DNA of 64,000 nt, taken from assembly GCF_014672715.2 (NCBI RefSeq), contig NZ_CP058566.2, forward strand, positions 1 through 64,000. The letters are read 5' to 3'. The position numbers and the translations under genes are program-made. The notes below the pieces were generated by a model. The model was not told the origin of the DNA, did not search any database, and worked only from the letters and a program-made list of their open reading frames with translations. Positions within the stretch are counted from its first letter, which is position 1, and every line of letters starts with the position of its first letter. This stretch comes from Dehalogenimonas etheniformans (GTDB lineage: Bacteria > Chloroflexota > Dehalococcoidia > Dehalococcoidales > Dehalococcoidaceae). This document shows, in pieces, positions 15,166 through 22,767 of the stretch.

Positions 15166-16210
15166 CGCTCCTAACCGCCGTTTTTTGGGAAATAAGGCAG
15201 TCAGGATCTTTGCCACCGCATATAGTGCCCGCCTTAATGGCTTTCTGGGCTAGACAGCCAGATTTACACTTCGAATATTGGTGACAGGTAATACATGTAA
15301 AATTGATCTCATCATGTGCTTGCCTAACAGTTTGAAGCAAGATTGACTTGTTCCAAATCTCCTCAAGAGAATGGTCTCTAACATTTCTAAACGGATCCAC
15401 GAATTCAAATCGCTTAAAGGCATCACAGGGGGCAACAGTCCCATCAGGATTTATTGTAAGCACGTTCAAACCCGCTTCACATGATGAAGGATTTTCTGGG
15501 CATATAATGTTAAATGGGGCTCCTGCGCGTACCATCAAATTAGGAAACTCCGCAGCAATCCTATTTTTTTTATCACACAAGGTTCTGAAGTTTTTCGCTG
15601 AAAGCTGGAGCATGTCCCGGTTAAACGCTCCGCGGCCTTGGGGTACGAATCGCAGCCAGCTCATTTTTCTCACACCCATGGAATCCACTAACTGGCCTAT
15701 ATCAAATAACTCGCCGATGTTTCCGGCGTGTGGCACCACATGAACCTCGGAGTTAACCCCGTGGCGTTTGGCAGTATTAAGGGCAGAAATAGTTAGGTTA
15801 AAGCTGCCATTGACCCGAGTAATCCATTCATGGCTGTCGGCGTTTGCCCCATGGAGACTAAAAATCGTTCGAATTCGCTTTCCTGCAAGAAAAGCAGCCA
15901 TATCTTCAGATAGGGCTTGAAGCACTCCCCTTTTCTCCATGATTCCTGTCGTATACAGAGAGACGTCGAGATCTTTATCCGTTGCTTTTGTCAAAACTAA
16001 CTTTATATCGGCATAAGTCAGCGGTTCACCACCGGATATGCAAATCTTCCGCCCACCCATTTCCGCAAACTCAGTGACAAGACTTTCAACGCGGTGTGCG
16101 TCTAGGAAAAGCATTGAAGAGGATTCGCCACTTGACGAACAGTGAAGGCAAGCCAACGGGCAATGACGGTTGACTTCTATCTTGAGTTCGCGGAGTTTGT
16201 AATTATTCAT
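15143..16210 (-). CDS. Radical SAM/SPASM enzyme, island gene 1
   Basis: The 355-residue enzyme carries the radical SAM cluster motif CPLACLHC (Cys17, Cys21, Cys24), the SAM-binding GGEPLTY, and a SPASM-type C-terminus. That C-terminus has SCEAGLNVLTINPDGTVAPC, then CITCHQYSKCKSGC and a final CGGKDPDC, giving ligands for one or two extra clusters. Such enzymes modify peptides, proteins or small molecules by radical chemistry. No RiPP precursor is obvious next to it. It leads the run rSAM-UDG-3TM-dUTPase-like-small protein and is divergent from an HTH gene. It is not viperin-like, because viperins lack SPASM. The substrate is unknown. Confidence 0.88.
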   Translation of the reverse strand: MNNYKLRELKIEVNRHCPLACLHCSSSGESSSMLFLDAHRVESLVTEFAEMGGRKICISGGEPLTYADIKLVLTKATDKDLDVSLYTTGIMEKRGVLQALSEDMAAFLAGKRIRTIFSLHGANADSHEWITRVNGSFNLTISALNTAKRHGVNSEVHVVPHAGNIGELFDIGQLVDSMGVRKMSWLRFVPQGRGAFNRDMLQLSAKNFRTLCDKKNRIAAEFPNLMVRAGAPFNIICPENPSSCEAGLNVLTINPDGTVAPCDAFKRFEFVDPFRNVRDHSLEEIWNKSILLQTVRQAHDEINFTCITCHQYSKCKSGCLAQKAIKAGTICGGKDPDCLISQKTAVRSDDKAVAI

Positions 16211-16359
16211 GTGACTCCCTGTTTCAAGACAAGGATGTTTAGTCTATTACGAAATCGGGGATTCGTCAATTGCTAGTTTAACACCGTGTAAAATATAGGT
16301 CAACAAAAATTATTCTAAGGACTATTGACTTCAACTTATCATGATGTTAATAATAACCT

Positions 16360-16782
16360 GTGTCAAAAAGAAGATATGGACGTCGCGGTTCAGCGGAGTT
16401 TGGCGCATTACTCAAACAGTGGCGAAAAGCCGTCCGGCTGACCCAAGCTCAGGCGGCCGAACGCCTGGGGATTAAGAGTGCGAGCCCTGGGGCTTACCTA
16501 AGCCTTATTGAGAAGGGGGAGCGCCCAATTCCTGACGCTGTATTAGCTAATGTTCCAAACGTCTATTCAAAGCGAGCTGAAGAGGTGATCAAAGCTGCAT
16601 ACCATCCCCAGATTCCTATGCCCCTGCTGGCATTAACTCTTGATCCTTCTTCTCTTCCGAAAAGTATTGAAGATTATCTCACTGAACTTGGCGACGAGGA
16701 AAAAAGGGACCTGATAAAATACGCAGCCTTTTTGGTGTTGCGCCATAAAACCGAACAAAACGATATTAAGGTCTCAACTTAG
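16360..16782 (+). CDS. XRE-family HTH regulator
   Basis: The 140-residue protein has an N-terminal Cro/C1-type helix-turn-helix (residues 12-55: EFGALLKQWRKAVRLTQAQAAERLG...YLSLIEKGERPIP) and a helical C-terminus (DYLTELGDEEKRDLIKYAAFLVLRHK). The start is GTG 16360; the region before it is A/T-rich. It is divergent from the radical SAM gene and so is a likely regulator of the island. Its stop lies 6 bp from the convergent end of the Mrr-like gene. Confidence 0.82.
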   Translation: MSKRRYGRRGSAEFGALLKQWRKAVRLTQAQAAERLGIKSASPGAYLSLIEKGERPIPDAVLANVPNVYSKRAEEVIKAAYHPQIPMPLLALTLDPSSLPKSIEDYLTELGDEEKRDLIKYAAFLVLRHKTEQNDIKVST

Positions 16783-16788
16783 CAGGCT

Positions 16789-17694
16789 TTATTCGCTAAA
16801 ATAATCCGAATCGAGCCTTTTCAGATTGTAACTAACCACGGGGCTTACCCCAATATTATGTTCAATCATCAGTTCGGTTAGTTTTGCCCCGTCAATAAGC
16901 ACTATTTTGCTTTCAATCTGCTGAGCATATCTCTCGGCTTCATCTGAAAAGCCCGATGTTGTGATAAAAATCCCTTTTTTTGCCCGCTGACCTTGAAGAG
17001 CCCCGGCGAATTTCTGCACCTCCGGTCTACTAACAGTGCCTTCCCATCGCTTGGCTTGAATATATATAACATCAAGACCGAGTTTGTCCTCTTTGATTGT
17101 GCCGTCAATCCCCTCATCACCGCTTTTACCAACAACTTGACCCGCGTCCTTGATACTACCGCCGTAACCCATTTGAACCAACAACTCGATTACAGTGTTT
17201 TCAAAGAACCCGGGATCACTGTCCTTAATTTTTTGAAGGAGTTCATCAGCAAGCGCACTATTAAGCTCGTTATAAGCATTTTCCAATGCTTCTTGAGGGG
17301 TGACAGCAGTAGTTTTATCAGGTGGCTTGGGAGTCTTTGGTTTCTCGTGACCAAGTTTCTTGAAATCTTGAAACTCCTTAAACTGTTCCAAATATTTTGC
17401 GTTAATACTATTCGGTTTAGCTTTTAGGACTTCTTTACCCCTATTGGTTATCTTAAAGCTTCCCCTTTTGGTTGACTCGATCAATCCAGCTTTTTTCATA
17501 TAAGTACGTGCCCAACCAACTCGATTATGGAAAACCGCCTGCCTGCCGCTTGGCAGTACCTTTCTTAGATCCTCAGGCATAAGATGAAATTGGTTTCCCA
17601 GCGAGGCTATGCTGTCTTGCAGGGTATGTTCTTTCCCATCAGAAATAAGTGTGAGCAGGGGTAGCATAATCGTCTGATAATCTGGAATTGGCAT
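16789..17694 (-). CDS. Mrr-like restriction endonuclease
   Basis: The 301-residue protein has an N-terminal winged-helix Mrr_N domain (IPDYQTIMLPLLTLISDG to GLIESTKRGSFKITNRGKEVL) and a C-terminal restriction-endonuclease-fold Mrr_cat domain. The catalytic pattern is visible as GDEGIDGTI, then VIYIQAKRW (D...QxK), then VQKFAGALQGQRAKKGIFITTSGFS. Mrr enzymes are type IV nucleases that cut modified or foreign DNA. The start is taken at ATG 17694; the in-frame ATG 17706 would add four residues. It stands alone on its strand, convergent with the HTH gene. Defence is the likely role, but the target modification is unknown. Confidence 0.88.
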   Translation of the reverse strand: MPIPDYQTIMLPLLTLISDGKEHTLQDSIASLGNQFHLMPEDLRKVLPSGRQAVFHNRVGWARTYMKKAGLIESTKRGSFKITNRGKEVLKAKPNSINAKYLEQFKEFQDFKKLGHEKPKTPKPPDKTTAVTPQEALENAYNELNSALADELLQKIKDSDPGFFENTVIELLVQMGYGGSIKDAGQVVGKSGDEGIDGTIKEDKLGLDVIYIQAKRWEGTVSRPEVQKFAGALQGQRAKKGIFITTSGFSDEAERYAQQIESKIVLIDGAKLTELMIEHNIGVSPVVSYNLKRLDSDYFSE

Positions 17695-17909
17695 TCTTTC
17701 CCCCAAGCTAAATTCCGTTTTTCAGCTTTGTCTTAATTTACGCTGTGCCAATTGAAAAGGCAACAATATTTTTTGTTGATGGTTGATCCACCCACCACAC
17801 TGCAAAACTCACAAAGACATGACGACTGAAAACTAACCCTTTCCCCCTTTGACCTCCCCTCCCAGCCTTGTATACTAAATATCGGTAACCCCCCACTAAG
17901 GAGCCCACG

Positions 17910-18890
17910 ATGAAATCAGAAGATATCTTCTGGAAGATCGGCGAGACTACTATCGGCGCTACGTTGACCTTGCCGGATGAACCGGGGAAATCGGTCGGCA
18001 TTGTTTTCGTCGCCGGGTCGGGGCCCACAGACCGTAACTGGGAATCTCCCCTCCTACCCGGCAACAATGGTTCCGCTAGGCTGTTGGCCGAGAGGCTGAC
18101 CGCCGAGGGCTACGTCACCCTGAGGTATGACAAGCGCGTCACCGGCTCCTACGCCAAAGACAACATGGCGCACTTGGCCGGCAAGATCAGCATGGAGAGC
18201 CACTTCGAGGAGCTCAAGAGCGCCGTTTCACAGCTCATCGATCGGCCTGAACTGGCCCCCGAGAGCATCTACGTCCTCACCAACTCCGAGGGCGCCCTCC
18301 ACGCCCTGTACTACCAGACCCACGCCAACGTGCTGCCCTTCTCCGGCATGATTCTGACCGGCGCGCCGGGCCGGCCGCTGTCCCACGTCGCCAACCACCA
18401 GGTCTTCACCCAGGCGAAGGCTCTGCCCAATGCCGACGATGTCATTGCCCGCTACAAGAAGCTCATCGCCAGTTTCGAGGCCGGCAAGCCTTTCGTTGCC
18501 GATCCCAACCTGCCCGAGGGCTTCAACAACATGGTGGCGGCTTTAAGCGCCCCGTTCAACCAGCCGTTTACCAGGGAGTTCTGGGCTTTCAAACCGGCAC
18601 CCTATTTCAGGAACCTCGACGTGCCCGTCCTGGTGGTCATCGGCAAGAAGGATCTCCAGTGCGATTGGAAGCTCGACGGCGAAGCTCTCGAAAAAGAGGC
18701 CGAGGTCAACGAAAACGTCGAGTTCTTCTATCCCGACAACGCCAACCATGTCCTGAAATTCGAGCCCACCCCCCGCGAGCAACTGACCATGGCCGACGCC
18801 GTCAAGAACTACAACCTGCCCGAAGCCAAACTCGACCCTGAAACCGTCTCCACCATCATCAGCTGGCTGAACCTGCAAGTAGCCCGTTAA
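17910..18890 (+). CDS. Alpha/beta hydrolase
   Basis: The 326-residue cytoplasmic enzyme has an oxyanion region VFVAGSGPTDRNW (33-44), the strand VTLRYDKRVTGS (69-80), a nucleophile elbow LTNSEGA with Ser126 (an Asn replaces the usual first Gly), an acid region VVIGKKDLQCDWKLDG, and a C-terminal histidine in NANHVLKFEP. This resembles the dienelactone-hydrolase/peptidase-like group. A ribosome binding site (AAGGAG) precedes the ATG. It is GC-rich like the core chromosome and unlike the island on its left. The substrate is unknown. Confidence 0.85.
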   Translation: MKSEDIFWKIGETTIGATLTLPDEPGKSVGIVFVAGSGPTDRNWESPLLPGNNGSARLLAERLTAEGYVTLRYDKRVTGSYAKDNMAHLAGKISMESHFEELKSAVSQLIDRPELAPESIYVLTNSEGALHALYYQTHANVLPFSGMILTGAPGRPLSHVANHQVFTQAKALPNADDVIARYKKLIASFEAGKPFVADPNLPEGFNNMVAALSAPFNQPFTREFWAFKPAPYFRNLDVPVLVVIGKKDLQCDWKLDGEALEKEAEVNENVEFFYPDNANHVLKFEPTPREQLTMADAVKNYNLPEAKLDPETVSTIISWLNLQVAR

Positions 18891-18918
18891 CAAACCTGAG
18901 ACGACTGCCGCCTTTTGA

Positions 18919-19009
18919 CTGTCTTTGCGAGGATTGCCTTGAATGGCAATCCGTGGCAATCGTCCCCGAATAGTACACCGATGCAATCGTGCGAGGCTTT
19001 AGCCTCGCA
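18919..19009. repeat. Dispersed intergenic repeat, copy A
   Basis: It starts CTGTCTTTGCGAGGATTGCC, contains the short palindrome attgccTTGAATggcaat and the core CAATCGTCCCCGAATAGTA, and ends in a small hairpin gcgaggc/gcctcgc (18991-19008). Copies B-D share this layout. It lies between the hydrolase gene and a decayed GIY-YIG gene. Confidence 0.88.
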
Positions 19010-19032
19010 TTACCCCTCAATCCCACCCCCAG

Positions 19033-19122
19033 CTGTCTTTGCGAGGACTGCCTTGAATGGCAGTCCGTGGCAATCGTCCCCGAATGGTATACCGATGTAG
19101 TCGTGCGAGGCAGCGCCTCGCA
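19033..19122. repeat. Dispersed intergenic repeat, copy B
   Basis: It has the same layout as copy A in the same orientation, 24 bp further on: CTGTCTTTGCGAGGACTGCC, a compensated palindrome (actgcc...ggcagt), the core with one change (GAATGG), and the tail hairpin gcgaggc/gcctcgc (19105-19121). The paired change in the palindrome suggests that folding is selected or was recently generated. Confidence 0.88.
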
Positions 19123-19153
19123 GTCCAGACTATTACTCGTGCTAAAATACCCC

Positions 19154-19445
19154 GTGCCCGAAAAACTGTACTGCGGCCTATATCCTGGCATCGAGGGACA
19201 ACACAACCGTCTATATTGGCGTCACCAGCGATCTGAAACAACGGGTTTTCCAGCATAAATCTCACCTGGTCGCCGGTTTTACCAAACGCTATAACGTCGA
19301 TAAACTCGTCTACTATGAAACTTGCGGCGATGTAATCTCAGCCATTTCCCGCGAGAAACAACTGAAATCATGGCACCGTGAGAGGAAAAACAAACTTATC
19401 GAGAGATCCAACCCTGAATGGTGCGACCTCTACGATAATATCTAA
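19154..19445 (+). pseudogene. GIY-YIG endonuclease gene, frameshifted
   Basis: From 19173 to the TAA at 19445 one frame encodes a nearly complete GIY-YIG domain. It contains AYILASRDNTTVYIGVTSDL, the conserved catalytic arginine region (DLKQRVFQHK), KLVYYE, a REKQLKSWHRERK helix and a C-terminal NPEWCDLYDNI. No start codon exists in that frame after the preceding stop. The likely start (GTG 19154, KLYCG...) is in another frame, implying a one-base shift near codon 8. The intact protein would be a small UPF0213-like nuclease. It lies exactly between repeat copies B and C. Confidence 0.82.
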
Positions 19446-19450
19446 TTAAA

Positions 19451-19540
19451 CTGTCTTTGCGAGAATTGCCTTGAATGGCAATCCGTGGCAATCGTCCCCG
19501 AATAGTACACCTATGAAATGGTGCGAGGCATACCTCGCAG
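19451..19540. repeat. Dispersed intergenic repeat, copy C
   Basis: It has the same layout as copies A and B in the same orientation (CTGTCTTTGCGAGAATTGCC, then the core, then gcgaggcatacctcgc). It begins six bases after the stop of the GIY-YIG pseudogene. The remaining 220 bp to the VOC gene hold only an A/T-rich stretch (cggatttcgatattcgaatt, about 19712) of a type seen at several other places in the window. Confidence 0.87.
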
Positions 19541-19765
19541 TACTTGTGCCCTTCGCCCGTGGTCGAATCTAATAAAAGATTCTCTTCGCCCGGAAAAACT
19601 TGTACCCCCGCAGCCGGAACACCAGCGACCTCATCCTCTCCCTCTGCGACAATGAACTCGATGGGCATTTATTCGTATCCATAGCGGCCGCTCCTTTTTG
19701 GAGTGTTTTTCGGATTTCGATATTCGAATTTCGGATTTATTAGCTGAAAGCCTCGGGCTTTCAGC

Positions 19766-20116
19766 CTATTTCCAGGGTGAATTCACCTGGAAATAATTCC
19801 CGTCCGGGTCCGCGAAAGTGCTGATCCACGCCCCGTCCAACTCATAGAGTTCCTTGACGACCTTCGCGCCCAGCGCCTTTATCCTCTCGTATTCTTTCTT
19901 GTAATACCTCGTCTCGAAGTTCAGCAGGATCCTCTGCGGTTCCTTGGCGATACCCTTGACCTCGGAGTGCTCCCCGATGTGCAGCCAGCAGTCTCCGACC
20001 TTCCACCCCCACCAACCCTCTTCCGTCCAATCCGGCTTGCCGAGGACTTTGGTGTAGAATTCCGCCAGCACCGCCGGTTTCTCCGACCCGATCATGATCG
20101 ACGTCATGGTCAACAT
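19766..20116 (-). CDS. VOC-family (glyoxalase-like) protein
   Basis: The 116-residue protein is a single vicinal-oxygen-chelate domain: MTSIMIGSEKPAVLAEFYTKVLG at the N-terminus, then W-x-G-W-K-V-G-D-CWLHIGEHSEV, and ISTFADPDGNYFQV at the C-terminus, whose Asp-Pro-Asp-Gly-Asn pattern is typical. Members bind a metal or small ligand as dioxygenases, isomerases or resistance proteins. The start ATG 20116 is preceded by GGGAGGG. It stands alone between repeat-rich intergenic regions. The substrate cannot be deduced. Confidence 0.86.
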   Translation of the reverse strand: MLTMTSIMIGSEKPAVLAEFYTKVLGKPDWTEEGWWGWKVGDCWLHIGEHSEVKGIAKEPQRILLNFETRYYKKEYERIKALGAKVVKELYELDGAWISTFADPDGNYFQVNSPWK

Positions 20117-20406
20117 TGTTGTTCCCTCCCGTATATTTTCGATTCCTTGCCGACCCTAGTTTAGAACCTGCCCGATAGCTTATATATCCGTAATTTCCCC
20201 TATTTTTCGATGCCAATACTCCTACTTTTCCCATGCGTCGTTGTGAGGAGCATGGCGACGCGGCATCTGACTGGGATCGTCCCAGGCCTTATCTCCTCTC
20301 CCCCACGGGGAGAGGGTAGGGAGAGGGGTACCTTTGCATTAATGGCAATCCATGGCAATCTGCGGTTGGTCATTCTCTTCCACCCCTATACCAAACCCTC
20401 CCCAAA

Positions 20407-20493
20407 CTGTCTTTGCGAGACCTGCCTGACGGCAGGTCGTGGCAATCGTCCGCGAATAGTACACCGATCTTATCGTGCGAGCTGTTCCTCGCA
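20407..20493. repeat. Dispersed intergenic repeat, copy D
   Basis: It starts CTGTCTTTGCGAGACCTGCC, with a compensated palindrome (cctgcc...ggcagg), the core with one change (CGTCCGCGAATAGTA) and a tail hairpin (gcgagctgttcctcgc). It is about 40 bp from the left end of the large inverted element. Confidence 0.85.
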
Positions 20494-20558
20494 GTTATAT
20501 ACACCGCAACCCCCTTGGCCTTTCGTAAAAATATTGCCCCAAAAACGACACGAAACGC

Positions 20559-20619
20559 TTGACACCCTCGAGAACACCGGTGCTATAATATCACCCGATG
20601 ATTATTAGAACACCTGTAC
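20559..20619 (+). promoter_or_regulatory. SOS-type promoter inside the dispersed element
   Basis: TTGACA (20559-20564) and TATAAT (20584-20589) are 19 bp apart. Between them lies GAACACCGGTGC (20572-20583), and a second box, GAACACCTGTAC, lies at 20608-20619. Both fit GAAC-N4-GTRC, close to the GAACATGTGTTC in front of lexA. LexA repression of this promoter is an inference. Confidence 0.6.
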
Positions 20620-20704
20620 AATCTCTATTTGTCGCCCCGAATCCTTTTACGCCCGAAATATTCGTTTCATTCGTTTTCACCACGCCCTGGACTGAAAACT
20701 AAAC

Positions 20705-20953
20705 ATGATTACCTGCGATATGTGTGCGATTGAGCTATTTAGGATGGATGCTAATCCACCGCAAACGGTAGTATTGATCAAGGCTGGGTATTTGGAATTT
20801 CATGACATTTGTTTTTCTTGCCGGCAAAATAATGAATATTTGTTTCCTCACGATTGGCCAATCGCGAAATTTTGGGGTTTGTTTCAGAAAAAAGGTTTTT
20901 CCCCGAAAAAACAAAAAACAAATCGGTCTTTGGGATTTTTATGTCGTTCTTGA
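20705..20953 (+). CDS. Possible small zinc-ribbon ORF of the element
   Basis: This 82-codon frame begins with TCDMCAIELFR, continues through VVLIKAGYLEFHDICFSC, and so carries two CxxC knuckles 30 residues apart, as in small zinc ribbons. It lies about 115 bp after the element's promoter. The matching frame in the inverted copy (27.7-28.2 kb) is broken, and one CxxC cysteine there is a tyrosine. There is no clear ribosome binding site, and the last 30 residues are low-complexity (KKGFSPKKQKTNRS). It may be the cargo gene or remnant of the element; low confidence. Confidence 0.35.
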   Translation: MITCDMCAIELFRMDANPPQTVVLIKAGYLEFHDICFSCRQNNEYLFPHDWPIAKFWGLFQKKGFSPKKQKTNRSLGFLCRS

Positions 20954-21188
20954 ATTTGAATTTCGGTTTTGTATTTTGAGTTTTGATATTTGAATTTGTT
21001 TCGGATTTCGATATTCGGATTTCGGATTTACGACCAGGTATAGGTTCCTTTTAACTCCCAATGCCCCACCGAGTCGTTCCAGTCGTTTTTGCACGGACAG
21101 AAAGCCGAGAACTAATGGCTGACAGCTTGCCCGCCAACCGCCGAAAGTCTATAATCCATAGCTACACTGCTCAAAAAGGAGGCCCCCG

Positions 21189-22100
21189 ATGCCCAGTTAC
21201 TGCTACTTCCAGGGTGAGATAATCCCTTTAGAGAACGCCAAAATCGGCGTCATGACCCACGCCTTGCACTACGGCACCGGCCTCTTTGAGGGCATCCGCG
21301 GCAATTGGAACGCCGACCACGGCCAGCTCTACATCTTTCGCCTTCAGGACCACATGCGGCGCATGAAGGAAGGCTGCAAGGTCCTCAAGCTCGACATTCC
21401 CTTCACTGCCGACGACCTCTCCCGCATCACTGTCGACGTCGCCAAAAAGTGCGGCTTCAAAGAGGATATTTACCTCCGCCCTCTCGCCTATAAGTCCAGC
21501 GAGGCCTTGGGGGTGCGCCTCCATGATCTGAAAAGTGACTTCCTGTGCTTTGCCATCCCCTGGGGTCGCTACATCGACACCGACTCCTGCCGCTGCGCCG
21601 TATCAACTTGGCGACGCCCCGACGACAACGTCTTCCCGCCCAGTGTGAAGGCGACGGGCCTCTACATCAACAACGCCCTGACCAAGACCGAGGTCATCGA
21701 GAACGGCTTCGACGAAGGCATCATGCTCGCCCCCGACGGCCACGTCGCCGAGGGTTCTGGCGAGAACCTCTTCCTGGTCGAAAAAGGCAAGCTGATCACT
21801 CCGGCGACCTATTCGAGCATCCTTAACGGCATCACCCGCGATACCGTCATCCAGCTGGCGAAGAAGGAACTCGGCATCGAGGTCGAGGAGAGGCTGGTCG
21901 ACCGCTACGAACTCTACACCGCCGACGAGTGCTTCCTGACGGGTACGGCTGCTCACCTTACTCCAGTCTGCGAGATTGATCGTCGCAAGCTCGGCGATGG
22001 CGGCCTTGGTCCGATCACTTCCAAGCTGAAAGACCTCTACTTCGACGCCATCAAGGGTAATCTGCCCAAGTACACCGGCTGGTGCACGCCGGTCTATTAG
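21189..22100 (+). CDS. ilvE: Branched-chain amino-acid aminotransferase
   Basis: IlvE catalyses the last step of valine, leucine and isoleucine synthesis. The 303-residue product is a class IV PLP enzyme: N-terminal YFQGEIIPLENAKIGVMTHALHYGTG, a catalytic Lys in PPSVKATGLYINNALTK, the signature EGSGENLFLVEKGKLITP, ILNGITRDTVIQLAKKELGI, and a substrate-gating FLTGTAAHLTPV near the C-terminus. An AAGGAGG-type site precedes the ATG. plsY follows after 50 bp on the same strand. The fold also fits D-amino-acid transaminases, but the length and motifs favour IlvE. Confidence 0.94.
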   Translation: MPSYCYFQGEIIPLENAKIGVMTHALHYGTGLFEGIRGNWNADHGQLYIFRLQDHMRRMKEGCKVLKLDIPFTADDLSRITVDVAKKCGFKEDIYLRPLAYKSSEALGVRLHDLKSDFLCFAIPWGRYIDTDSCRCAVSTWRRPDDNVFPPSVKATGLYINNALTKTEVIENGFDEGIMLAPDGHVAEGSGENLFLVEKGKLITPATYSSILNGITRDTVIQLAKKELGIEVEERLVDRYELYTADECFLTGTAAHLTPVCEIDRRKLGDGGLGPITSKLKDLYFDAIKGNLPKYTGWCTPVY

Positions 22101-22149
22101 ACTCCTCGCCCGCAGTCTTGTGGGAGAGGGTTAGGGTGAGGGCAAGACA

Positions 22150-22767
22150 ATGCCAATATTAGCCCTCATGTTAGGTTATCTCTGGGGCAGCATCCCCACC
22201 GCGAACTTAATCGCCCGCCTCTCCGGCGGCGACCTGGGCGGTGGTAATGTCGGTACCCTGAATACCATTCGGCGAGTAGGGCTTGGTCCCGGTCTCGCCG
22301 TGGCTACCCTGGACATTGCCAAGGGTGCCGCGGCGGTGCTCACCGCCCGTTACCTCCTGGACGTGCCGACTGTCTGGGTCCTCTTTGCCGGAGTCATGGC
22401 TGTGGTGGGGCACAACTGGATGGTCTGGTTAGCGTTCAAGGGCGGCAAGGGCATGGCGGCGGCAACGGGTTCCGTCGCCGCCGCCTCTATCATCTACCAC
22501 GAGGCTTGGGGCATCGCCGCCTTCGTAGGCATAATCCTGGTGGTTTGGAGGTTGAGACGTAATCTGGTACTGGGCAACGCGGTGGGCTTATTAAGCCTGC
22601 CTCTGTTAGCCTGGCTGGCTTCTCATTCGATAGAGGCTACGCTGACAGCCTTTGCCCTCGATGCCGTCATTGGAGCGAAGTACGCGCCAGATGCCATCGC
22701 CGACTTCAAACGGAGGGGGCTGGCTGCTTTGGGCAGGGATGACATTAAACCAAAAGAGAGTGGCTAA
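22150..22767 (+). CDS. plsY: Glycerol-3-phosphate acyltransferase PlsY
   Basis: PlsY transfers an acyl group from acyl-phosphate to glycerol-3-phosphate, the first step of phospholipid synthesis. The 205-residue membrane protein has about five helices. Motif 1 is recognisable but varied, with LWGSIPTANLIARLSGGDLGGGNVGTLNTIRRVG where GSGNxGATN is usual. Motif 2 (GHNWMVWLAFKGGKGMAAATG) is well kept, and motif 3 is short. It converges on an aldolase gene whose stop codon directly abuts it. Given the divergence, retention of activity is likely but not certain. Confidence 0.87.
   Translation: MPILALMLGYLWGSIPTANLIARLSGGDLGGGNVGTLNTIRRVGLGPGLAVATLDIAKGAAAVLTARYLLDVPTVWVLFAGVMAVVGHNWMVWLAFKGGKGMAAATGSVAAASIIYHEAWGIAAFVGIILVVWRLRRNLVLGNAVGLLSLPLLAWLASHSIEATLTAFALDAVIGAKYAPDAIADFKRRGLAALGRDDIKPKESG

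Larger units (their letters stand above)
20532..21055 (+). repeat. Large dispersed element, left copy (inverted pair)
   Basis: About 515 bp recurs in inverted orientation at 27733-28243. Shared sequence runs from CCCCAAAAACGACACGAAAC at the left to GGATTTACGACCAGG plus TAGRTTCCTTTT at the right, with substitutions and small indels. Both copies contain a TTGACA/TATAAT promoter with LexA-like boxes, a small CxxC-type reading frame (intact only here), and an A/T-rich tail (cggatttcgatattcggatt). No transposase is visible. The rest of the 1.07-kb gap between the VOC gene and ilvE holds repeat D and nothing else I can identify. Confidence 0.9.

Noticed and set aside
15143-16210. Radical SAM gene as a prokaryotic viperin
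   Set aside because: Extra SPASM-type cysteines at the C-terminus do not fit viperin; no nucleotide-kinase partner is adjacent.
18919-20493. Possible CRISPR array from repeated 90-bp units
   Set aside because: Units are too long, unevenly spaced, with a gene remnant between them; there are no equal-length spacers and no cas genes.
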